Source of the DNA: Bacillus sp. MYb209 | GTDB taxonomy: Bacteria; Bacillota; Bacilli; Bacillales; Bacillaceae_G | NCBI RefSeq assembly: GCF_002975175.1 | Contig: NZ_PCNZ01000033.1 | Coordinates: 1 to 33,892, forward strand | Length of the DNA: 33,892 nt | Direction: 5' to 3' | Part shown: positions 24,075-29,513 of the stretch, piece by piece | How the letters are laid out: every line of letters begins with the position of its first letter | How positions within the stretch are numbered: the stretch's first letter is position 1 | Notes under the pieces: generated by a model | The model's input: the letters and a program-made list of their open reading frames with translations, nothing else | The model's database searches: none | What the model was told of the DNA's origin: nothing | Program-made: the position numbers and the translations under genes

Positions 24075-24140
24075 TGGTGCTAATTTTTTATATAGATTTT
24101 CAATTATATTACTGTCCTTTGGTTCAGCTTCACGAATCAT
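24075..24140 (-). pseudogene. GNAT acetyltransferase, N-terminal stub
   Basis: ATG at 24138-24140 behind GGTAGGT starts MIREAEPKDSNIIENLYKKL AP, the first strand and helix of a GNAT acetyltransferase. The gene breaks at the edge of the miniature element (24074) and no continuation is found on the other side, so the rest was deleted. Confidence 0.65.
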
Positions 24141-24197
24141 ATAACTACCTACCTTTTGCATTTAATGTATCATGGTAAAGACAGAAATCGATTATGG

Positions 24198-24503
24198 CTA
24201 TAACTCTATATAGGCTTTTGCCCCACCTGGAATCTTAAATTTATTTACATCATATTCTTTAATTATATATACCTTTATCGCTTCAAAATCTTTACCAAAA
24301 GCAAGAATTGGATTTTTTAAGAAATATATTATTTCTTCTTCGTCATAAATTCGGGCTTTAATTATTTCTTTGTCCGAGTGAAACGATAAATCGAGTCCTT
24401 TGTAAAAATATTCGTAGTATCCGTCTTCGTCCTGCTCACTCTTATCTTCAAAAGAAACACATTCAATATGATATATATTCCCATTTACATTTATTGATTT
24501 CAT
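24198..24503 (-). CDS. Hypothetical protein in the toxin/immunity row
   Basis: A 101-residue acidic protein (MKSINVNGNIYHIECVSFED to IPGGAKAYIEL). Beta-rich, no signal peptide or membrane segment. It lies on the same strand as four other modules with toxin-tip fragments or immunity-type genes, and its size and charge fit an immunity protein. The ribosome site AAAAGGGAG precedes the start. No family recognised. Confidence 0.6.
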   Translation of the reverse strand: MKSINVNGNIYHIECVSFEDKSEQDEDGYYEYFYKGLDLSFHSDKEIIKARIYDEEEIIYFLKNPILAFGKDFEAIKVYIIKEYDVNKFKIPGGAKAYIEL

Positions 24504-24595
24504 ACAACATTACTCCCTTTTCAAGAATATCCATCAGAAATTAGCAACAATATATAGCAAAGTAATTTTTGGAATTATGACATGTTCCATCCCCC

Positions 24596-24608
24596 CATGC
24601 CCATCAAG
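24596..24608. repeat. Short IS231-type end fragment
   Basis: CATGCCCATCAAG behind CCCCC. Only the outer 13 bases match, so this is a minimal scar. Confidence 0.4.
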
Positions 24609-24678
24609 GTTTCAAATTAATATAAGATTAACGCTCTTCACTATTCAACGGTTTATTCAAATTTCAATCTAGAGATTA

Positions 24679-25056
24679 CTATTGTAAGTAACTAGTAGAA
24701 GTAATATAATCAAAATCCTCAAAAGAATTAACTAGGTTCTCGTGCTCAAAATTGTAAATTAAAATAACAGCGTTATATAACTTATTTAAGTTAACATATC
24801 CTCTAATTTTAGGTAGTATAATCTCTTCATATGAACACCCCTCTAATAAAGCAGAGATATTATCACTCTTTTCTTCTAATACTGCTTTTTCAATAAAATC
24901 CTCATCTGTTTCATCCATATCAATATTGAAATCTACAAAAAATTTAGAAGGTACAGACTCTCCGTCTTCATCGTATGTTAAATTGACATATTTCTCTAAC
25001 TGGTTTTGTGTTTTAATATTACCTAACCATATTGAAACCATTCCTTGCTTTTCCAT
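24679..25056 (-). CDS. Immunity protein, Imm22-like
   Basis: A 125-residue acidic cytoplasmic protein. GMVSIWLGNIKTQNQLEKYV, then YDEDGESVPSKFFVDFNIDM and ALLEGCSYEEIILPKI follow the pattern of Imm22-type immunity proteins (SIW.GN, DYDEDGE..PS.F..DF). These neutralise the toxin tip encoded just before them. It starts at ATG 25056 (an in-frame GTG lies at 25065) only a few bases after the toxin-tip gene at 25070-25399, so the two form a pair. Confidence 0.75.
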   Translation of the reverse strand: MEKQGMVSIWLGNIKTQNQLEKYVNLTYDEDGESVPSKFFVDFNIDMDETDEDFIEKAVLEEKSDNISALLEGCSYEEIILPKIRGYVNLNKLYNAVILIYNFEHENLVNSFEDFDYITSTSYLQ

Positions 25057-25069
25057 AAATAACACACCC

Positions 25070-25399
25070 CTATTTTAATCTTAACCCTTCTGGCAATGAT
25101 GAAATTCCACCCTCTAATCTATAGTGAGCCCAATTATTAAGTCTTCTAATAAATGTGTTATAGTCATTTGATGTATCAATAATTGCCAATAATTCATTAT
25201 GTGCTTTTGTAGAACCTAATCCTCCATGAACGCCTTTAGGATTTACAAATTTAACATCAGATATTGCTGTTCTTAAATCTTTAATTTTTTCAGCACTTGT
25301 ATCCCAAAACTTGAATTGTGGAGCCCTTGATACTAAATGCCATTCATGTAAACCACCAGGTTCTCTAAGCTGACGTTCAATTATTTTCTTTAAAAACAC
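25070..25399 (-). CDS. Orphan C-terminal toxin tip of a polymorphic toxin
   Basis: About 100 residues with the pattern REPGGLHEWHLVSRAPQFKF, VNPKGVHGGLGSTKAHNELL and a closing LEGGISSLPEGLR. This is the C-terminal tip of large secreted Bacillus toxins (LXG or related). It has several conserved His (18, 21, 58, 67, 92) that could form a nuclease-type site. The frame opens with GTG but has no ribosome site and no delivery domain in front, so the piece is detached from its carrier. The paired Imm22-like gene follows at once. It may be silent unless recombined onto a carrier. Confidence 0.7.
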   Translation of the reverse strand: MFLKKIIERQLREPGGLHEWHLVSRAPQFKFWDTSAEKIKDLRTAISDVKFVNPKGVHGGLGSTKAHNELLAIIDTSNDYNTFIRRLNNWAHYRLEGGISSLPEGLRLK

Positions 25400-25460
25400 A
25401 ACAAAAAATTGAAAAAAACAACTGAAAGAATATCAAACTGTCTTCCGTTTTTTTCTTTTA

Positions 25461-26015
25461 TTATTCAATTGGCCCCATAAATTGAGTAATTAAATAAATG
25501 TGTTCAATAAGTTTTACTTGCTGTAAATTTTCCACTTTTTCTGATCCACCTAATCCAAGAAGAGGGACATATCCAAAACATTCATTAAAATGTGGTTTCC
25601 CATATTTTTCAATTGCATTTGGATATGGAAACCAACTCAATTCTTCCACTAAAAAGTTCTCATCACTTAAATCTTCCAGAAAAAAGTCAAAACCAGCCGA
25701 AATAACATTAACTTCATTTTTTCTAAAGTTTAATAAATTCAAGTATCTTTCTTCTTCCCAAACAATTATATCCCCCATAGAGGTAACAAATAATGGAATG
25801 GCCTCTTGATATCGTACATATACCTCTTCCAAAAGTTCTTCTAATCTATCAGGATTAATTATTTTTAGATAACCTTGTAATATACTACCAAAACCATATT
25901 TCTTCCAAATATCAATAACTTCTAAAGGAAGCTTTCCTGTATACTTCTCAATCGTTAAATCAGACACTTTCTCTTTTAGCTTAAAATCATTAAAAATACT
26001 ATGTGTATTCTCCAT
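25461..26015 (-). CDS. GAD-like / DUF1851 immunity-type protein
   Basis: A 184-residue cytoplasmic protein. KLPLEVIDIWKKYGFGSILQ, then GYLKIINPDR, IPLFVTSMGDIIVWEEERY, NFRKNEVNVISAGFDFFLED and FGYVPLLGLGGSEKVENLQQ match the GAD-like plus DUF1851 layout, known from immunity proteins of Tdi1 type. ATG at 26015 follows GAGGTGATTT. A fragment of a toxin linker (26034-26174) ends 18 bases before it, which suggests that its cognate toxin was deleted. Confidence 0.8.
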   Translation of the reverse strand: MENTHSIFNDFKLKEKVSDLTIEKYTGKLPLEVIDIWKKYGFGSILQGYLKIINPDRLEELLEEVYVRYQEAIPLFVTSMGDIIVWEEERYLNLLNFRKNEVNVISAGFDFFLEDLSDENFLVEELSWFPYPNAIEKYGKPHFNECFGYVPLLGLGGSEKVENLQQVKLIEHIYLITQFMGPIE

Positions 26016-26033
26016 TTAAATCACCTCAATGCT

Positions 26034-26174
26034 TTAATTTAATTCCAATTCTTTAATTCTCGGAAGGTTATCTATATATTTATTTCCCTTTTTTCCCGTA
26101 CCCTTAGATCCACTTGCTTTCCCAACATTTTCGACTTTGCCGACTTTGTCAACCAACCCTGTCACTTTTAATAC
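26034..26174 (-). pseudogene. Polymorphic toxin fragment (linker and tail)
   Basis: The minus strand reads VLKVTGLVDKVGKVENVGKA then SGSKGTGKKGNKYIDNLPRI and ends KELELN, stop. Gly/Lys-rich linkers followed by a short conserved block are typical of the region between carrier and toxin tip in LXG-type proteins. There is no start or delivery domain. It directly precedes the GAD-like immunity gene. Confidence 0.55.
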
Positions 26175-26204
26175 TTTCTCTTCCTTTAGACAGCTAAATA
26201 ATAC

Positions 26205-26240
26205 AAAAAGGGCATATCCCTTTCGGAATCGCCCTTTACC
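26205..26240 (-). terminator. Terminator of the 26945-26259 operon
   Basis: AAAGGGCGATTCC / GGATATGCCCTTT-type stem with TTTTTG after it on the minus strand. Confidence 0.75.
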
Positions 26241-26258
26241 TTGAGAATATGTGTCAGT

Positions 26259-26471
26259 TTATTGTTTATCCCTTTTCACCAAATGATGAATCCCCTCGAA
26301 AATAACTTCTTTTAAAGCTTCTGGATAATCCGAATAACCTTGTTTTTCCATAATTATTTCCAATACTTTTTTTACATTTCCATCAAGTATTATAGTAACT
26401 CCTGGCGTTAGTTCACCAGTTTCTTCATTTTTAAATGTTTCTTTTATCATAGTTAATTTATTTTCTTGCAT
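26259..26471 (-). CDS. Small hypothetical protein, second gene of an immunity operon
   Basis: A 70-residue protein (MQENKLTMIKETFKNEETGE to HHLVKRDKQ). A beta segment TPGVTIILDG is followed by two probable helices (VKKVLEIIMEKQ; YPEALKEVIFEGIHHLVK), a shape like ribbon-helix-helix or other small DNA-binding proteins, though no family is firm. GAGAGG precedes the start, which is 3 bases after the upstream gene, so both are translated from one message. Confidence 0.65.
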   Translation of the reverse strand: MQENKLTMIKETFKNEETGELTPGVTIILDGNVKKVLEIIMEKQGYSDYPEALKEVIFEGIHHLVKRDKQ

Positions 26472-26474
26472 AAT

Positions 26475-26945
26475 TTAATCCTCTCTAACTAAATAGCTTT
26501 TATTTTTATCTTCCCAGTATCTATACTCATAGAGTACTTGTTTATCAAAACGCTGTAAATATCCTTCCCAGTTATTTGGAATATATTCTTCAAAAGATAT
26601 TGATTCTGGATAATTAGAATAAAAAATTAAACGATCGAAATCTATCAAAAAACATGGATTATAATCATAATAGGCTTCTTCTCTATTAGTTCTTAGTTCT
26701 TTTAAAAATTCTGACCTAATATCTTCTGTAAACCCTTCATATTTTTCTATTCTTGCTAAAAAAATAGCTATTGTAGTCTCATTTAAAATGCTAATGCCTT
26801 TTCTTTCTTCTGGATATTCACTAGGAGAGTAACCAGCTTGATTATAATCTAAATACCATAAATCCGGTTCAGTTATATACCAATTGAACTTATTCTTATA
26901 TTTTACTCCTACTATAATATTTTCTGTATATAAAGGCTTAATCAT
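26475..26945 (-). CDS. Probable immunity protein, family not recognised
   Basis: A 156-residue acidic protein rich in Tyr and Trp (FNWYITEPDLWYLDYNQAGY; EEYIPNNWEGYLQRFDKQVL). No signal peptide. It starts behind GAGAGGGG, 18 bases after a toxin-tip fragment (26964-27125). Size, charge and position directly behind a toxin tail make it a likely immunity protein. Function is inferred from context only. Confidence 0.65.
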   Translation of the reverse strand: MIKPLYTENIIVGVKYKNKFNWYITEPDLWYLDYNQAGYSPSEYPEERKGISILNETTIAIFLARIEKYEGFTEDIRSEFLKELRTNREEAYYDYNPCFLIDFDRLIFYSNYPESISFEEYIPNNWEGYLQRFDKQVLYEYRYWEDKNKSYLVRED

Positions 26946-26963
26946 TTAATTAGTTCCCCTCTC

Positions 26964-27125
26964 TCACTCAATAAGTTTAGCATTTTGGCTATATTCTACC
27001 AACCACCGACTAATAGGATCAGGTAATTCGTATGCAACACCTTCAAATCCATATTTATCAAAAATACCCTTGTCAACAATCTTAGGAGCTGTCCTACCTT
27101 GATTAAGTGGATTAGTTTTATAACC
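26964..27125 (-). pseudogene. Polymorphic toxin C-terminal fragment
   Basis: The minus strand reads GYKTNPLNQGRTAPKIVDKG, then IFDKYGFEGVAYELPDPISR and WLVEYSQNAKLIE, stop. It looks like the last ~53 residues of a secreted toxin. No start codon or ribosome site is present. The next gene downstream is the probable immunity gene. Confidence 0.6.
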
Positions 27126-27174
27126 CTTCTGGGAACAACACCTAAAAGTATTGTTTTTTTATTCTGTAATATCC

Positions 27175-27204
27175 AAAGTAAACTTTTGAGTATTAGTTTA
27201 CTTT
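27175..27204. repeat. 30-bp palindromic site, copy 1
   Basis: AAAGTAAACT, ten-base spacer TTTGAGTATT, AGTTTACTTT: perfect 10-bp arms. A second copy in the same orientation lies at 27780-27809, and the left arm with four more bases recurs at 7341-7355, just upstream of the tyrosine recombinase gene. Confidence 0.7.
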
Positions 27205-27224
27205 CAGTGATAGGAATAGCACCA

Positions 27225-27352
27225 CATGCCCATCAACCTAATATTTTGAAGTAGCCCAAAACAAAAACTTCACCTCACTACAGTTGTCTATGAGAATTCA
27301 GTTCATTTTTTTGTTTTAGGGAACTATTAATTTCTAATACATATCTTAATGT
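27225..27352. repeat. IS231-type miniature element, subfamily II, decayed
   Basis: The left end CATGCCCATCAACCTAATAT is intact. The interior shares TATGAGAATTCAGTTCAT and GGGAACTA with 18743 and 23945. The right end has decayed to ATATCTTAATG. Confidence 0.75.
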
Positions 27353-27406
27353 GAAAATGTGATATTTCGTTACCTCCCTATATGTAATATTGCAAATAAG
27401 AATGTA

Positions 27407-27435
27407 TTGATAAAAATGTAAGCGCTTACTATATT
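27407..27435 (+). promoter_or_regulatory. SigA promoter with a CcpA cre site between -35 and -10
   Basis: TTGATA (27407-27412), a 17-base spacer, then TATATT (27430-27435). The spacer and first -10 base contain TGTAAGCGCTTACT (27417-27430), which fits the catabolite response element consensus. CcpA bound here would block RNA polymerase. The peptide gene starts about 45 bases downstream. Confidence 0.75.
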
Positions 27436-27485
27436 GAAAGCATAAAGATAAATCACATCTTAGCAACAACAGAGGAGGAAATAAT

Positions 27486-27566
27486 ATGACAATCGCAATG
27501 GCAGTTTTATCATTCTTAGGTGGAGTACTTCCATTAGTAACAGAACTTTTAAAAGCAGTAATGTAA
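27486..27566 (+). CDS. 26-residue hydrophobic peptide (toxin, modulin or leaderless bacteriocin type)
   Basis: A tiny gene with a strong ribosome site (GAGGAGG, 7 bases before ATG) and its own promoter with a cre site. The product begins MTIAMAVLSFLGGVLPLV and ends in a helix with one Glu and one Lys (TELLKAVM). It has no leader sequence. Length, hydrophobicity and the GG-P break resemble delta-lysin/phenol-soluble-modulin-like peptides, leaderless bacteriocins and the membrane toxins of type I toxin-antitoxin pairs. A long hairpin (27603-27649) and a terminator follow. Which of these it is cannot be settled from sequence. Confidence 0.7.
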   Translation: MTIAMAVLSFLGGVLPLVTELLKAVM

Positions 27567-27602
27567 GTTCATTATTCCGCAATTATTTATAAAAATTATC
27601 AT

Positions 27603-27649
27603 ACAAATGATCTGTATATCAAAAGTGAATTGATGTGCAGATCATTTGT
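27603..27649. repeat. Long hairpin downstream of the peptide gene
   Basis: ACAAATGATCTG / CAGATCATTTGT, perfect 12-bp arms with a 23-base loop and no T run. It could protect the 3' end of the message or be part of an antisense RNA on the other strand. Confidence 0.55.
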
Positions 27650-27656
27650 GTGAGCA

Positions 27657-27690
27657 AAGTCCCTTTAACATTATGAAGGGGCTTTTTTAA
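27657..27690 (+). terminator. Terminator of the peptide gene
   Basis: AAGTCCCTT / AAGGGGCTT with a G-U pair, followed by TTTTTT. Confidence 0.75.
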
Positions 27691-27715
27691 ATTTCTACAT
27701 ACTGAGGTTCCGTCA

Positions 27716-27766
27716 CATCAACATCAAGTTAAAGCACTTTTAAAACATTAAAAAGTGCTTTTTATT
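27716..27766. terminator. Weak IS231-type end followed by a terminator hairpin
   Basis: CATCAACATCAAGTTAAAG (27716) resembles an IS231 end with two or three changes. It is followed by AAAGCACTTTT / AAAAAGTGCTTTTTATT, a terminator-like hairpin, as at the solo end at 5900. Confidence 0.5.
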
Positions 27767-27779
27767 TATTATAAATACG

Positions 27780-27809
27780 AATGTAAACTTTTAGATATTA
27801 GTTTACTTT
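27780..27809. repeat. 30-bp palindromic site, copy 2
   Basis: AATGTAAACT, spacer TTTAGATATT, AGTTTACTTT. It differs from copy 1 by a few bases, mostly in the spacer, and lies in direct orientation 605 bp away, with the peptide gene between the two. Confidence 0.7.
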
Positions 27810-27894
27810 CAAACTATTTATTTTATTGGATTTTAAGAGATTTTTAGAAAATTAGATATTTCCGTAAGGAAAGTATACATTCAGAAAACAAGAA

Positions 27895-28055
27895 TAAAAG
27901 GATTTTCACGCCCGATATTTGCTCCCTAGTCTTCGCAGTAAGGAAACTGCCTGTGTTAGCCTATTCTGGCTACCCAGTCAGTTTGCGAAGCGGAGGTAAA
28001 GAGAAGGAGGGGAAATGTCGAAATAAATCAACCTCCTTTATTCTTAAATTTGTTT
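27895..28055 (+). ncRNA. Structured region, possible RNA element
   Basis: This stretch has higher GC than its surroundings and can form nested stems: CTTCGC..AAACTG with CAGTTTGCGAAG (27932-27986), an inner AGCC/GGCT hairpin, and AAGGAGG with CCTCCTT (28003-28040) as a terminator-like close. There is no open frame. It could be a dispersed bcr-type repeat, a transposon end or a leader RNA for the gene remnant that follows. Confidence 0.4.
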
Positions 28056-28081
28056 ATTTTCCGAAAAATATAAGTTAATAT

Positions 28082-28326
28082 AATGATGCACCAGATAATG
28101 GTAAAATAATTTTGCTGATGGAGCATTTTATTGGGGGAGTATTGCTGCTATTGCAGGATTATTAACTCCGTTTCTTCCACCAGCGGCCATTGCTTCAGCA
28201 GCTGCAGTAATTATGTCTGTTGGGAATTATTACTGCTACCAACAATTACGTGATCATACAAGTTCAAAAGGTTCAGTAATGACGATTAGTTGGTTGGATA
28301 AAGAAATTTACGCTAATAAAAGATAA
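28082..28326 (+). pseudogene. Bacteriocin-like secreted peptide gene, N-terminal part broken
   Basis: An open frame of 73 codons (28105-28323) without start codon reads NNFADGAFYWGSIAAIAGLL, then TPFLPPAAIASAAAVIMSVG and NYYCYQQLRDHTSSKG, and ends at 28326. A hydrophobic Ala/Pro-rich core with a polar tail is typical of bacteriocin or pore-forming peptide precursors. Just upstream a short matching piece in another frame (NDAPDNGK) suggests a single-base shift. The next gene encodes a small membrane protein, as bacteriocin immunity genes do. Function inferred from layout. Confidence 0.45.
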
Positions 28327-28348
28327 GTATTTTTAAGTAGGAGTTGAG

Positions 28349-28618
28349 ATGATGACTTTTGTAACGATACAGATTTGTATAGCTATATTCCTACTTTTCA
28401 TAATTGGATTGATTTATAAAGTTATTAGGAAAAAAATTAACAACAAATTTAGTATGTATTTCTTAATTATTATTGTATTTTTTGCTTTATTATTTTTGGT
28501 AATAAATGAGATTAATACAAGTGGATTTACAGATTTAAAGGTTTTAGTGTTTTTACCTTTAATTGTATTGAGTATTATTCTTCTCATAATAAATGCAATA
28601 AAATCAAAAAATATATAG
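28349..28618 (+). CDS. Small membrane protein, possible bacteriocin immunity protein
   Basis: An 89-residue protein with three hydrophobic helices at about 4-24, 36-53 and 66-84, joined by Lys-rich or polar loops (YKVIRKKINNK; NEINTSGFTDLK). The start ATG at 28349 follows TAGGAGTTGAG. It lies 22 bp after the bacteriocin-like frame and is followed by a strong terminator, so the two shared one transcript. Three- to four-helix proteins of this size often protect the producer from its bacteriocin. No family recognised. Confidence 0.65.
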   Translation: MMTFVTIQICIAIFLLFIIGLIYKVIRKKINNKFSMYFLIIIVFFALLFLVINEINTSGFTDLKVLVFLPLIVLSIILLIINAIKSKNI

Positions 28619-28631
28619 AATTTTAACTAAA

Positions 28632-28675
28632 TAAAAGAAATAAAAGCCACTTTAAAGTGGCTTTTATTTCTTTTA
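28632..28675. terminator. Perfect 22-bp bidirectional terminator
   Basis: Two perfect 22-base arms (28632-28653 and 28654-28675) centred on AAAGCCACTTTAAAGTGGCTTT, without a loop in the DNA palindrome, T-rich on both strands. Confidence 0.85.
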
Positions 28676-28689
28676 TAGGGGTCCCGCCA

Positions 28690-28814
28690 CATGCCCATCA
28701 AGTTAAAATTTTGAAGTACCCCCTAAATGAAAAAAATTCTCCCCAGTTAGTCATTTTGAGAAATTAGCTCATTTTTTCGTTTAGGGAGATTTTCTTTATT
28801 TTAAATTTGGTATG
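28690..28814. repeat. IS231-type miniature element, decayed right end
   Basis: The left end CATGCCCATCAAGTTAAAAT has a GGGGTCCCGCCA flank. The interior has GTACCCCCTAAATGAA and CTCATTTTTTCGTTTAGGGA. The right end is degraded (TTTAAATTTGGTATG). About 125 bp. Confidence 0.75.
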
Positions 28815-28926
28815 AAAAGGCTATATATTCATCTCTTATTTCTATCTAGATTTCTGATTTTTTTAATGTTGGATATTAATCATTGCAATAAGCTGTGGGA
28901 TATTTATATATATATATACGTATTTT

Positions 28927-28955
28927 TGCAACCTTTTTACTCTCTCATTCGACTA
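28927..28955 (+). promoter_or_regulatory. Probable ECF-type autoregulated promoter
   Basis: TGCAACCTTTTT with AACC at 28930-28933, 16 bases, then CGACTA at 28950. AAC in the -35 and CGWC in the -10 region are the marks of ECF sigma promoters. It lies just before the sigma gene, as expected for self-activation. Confidence 0.65.
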
Positions 28956-28976
28956 TATTAGTAAAGGGAGGAAGGA

Positions 28977-29513
28977 ATGAAAATGGACATAGCCTATCTA
29001 GTAAAACAAGCAAAAAGAGGAAATGATCAAGCATTTGAACAACTTATTACTTTTGTTCGCCAAAAATTATATCGAACAGCCTATTCGTATGTAAGAAATG
29101 AACAAGATGCATTGGATATTTACCAAGAGACAATTTATGAAGCATATCTTTCATTGGGAAAATTAAAGAAACCTGAGAAATTTCAAAGTTGGATTACCAA
29201 AATTCTTGTTTTTAAATCTATTGATTTTGTAAGAAAATCTTCTAGACACTTCGTTGCAAATGATGAAATATTCGACAATTTATGTACAGAAGAGAGCATG
29301 AATAAATTAGAACAATCATTGGATTTAACCGCGGCATTTAATTCCTTAGATCCAACATACAAAACTATTATTTTATTAAGGTATTATCACGATTTATCTA
29401 TTAAAGAAATTGCTGACGTTCTTAATTCCCCAGAAGGAACGATAAAATCTCAATTACACCGAGCGAAGCATGCGTTACGACCTATATTAAAGGAGGGGTA
29501 TAGTTATGAATAA
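28977..29513 (+). CDS. ECF-family RNA polymerase sigma factor (SigV-like)
   Basis: A 178-residue regulator that directs RNA polymerase to its own set of promoters. Region 2 is seen at about 10-75 (QAFEQLITFVRQKLYRTAYS, DALDIYQETIYEAYLSLGKL, KFQSWITKILVFKSIDFVRK) and region 4 at about 120-170 (LDPTYKTIILLRYYHDLSIK, EIADVLNSPEGTIKSQLHRA). There is no region 3, as usual in this class. The ribosome site GGGAGGAAGG fits ATG 28977, or ATG 28983 two codons on. It overlaps the anti-sigma gene by 8 bases. The DUF4179-type partner places the pair near the SigV/ECF30-like group. Confidence 0.92.
   Translation: MKMDIAYLVKQAKRGNDQAFEQLITFVRQKLYRTAYSYVRNEQDALDIYQETIYEAYLSLGKLKKPEKFQSWITKILVFKSIDFVRKSSRHFVANDEIFDNLCTEESMNKLEQSLDLTAAFNSLDPTYKTIILLRYYHDLSIKEIADVLNSPEGTIKSQLHRAKHALRPILKEGYSYE

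Noticed and set aside
27278-27469. 63-codon open frame on the minus strand
   Set aside because: It lies across the decayed miniature element and the promoter of the peptide gene, has unlikely composition and no ribosome site.
27895-28055. Possible known riboswitch or T-box
   Set aside because: No specifier/T-box motif or recognisable ligand-core sequence could be seen; reported only as a structured region.
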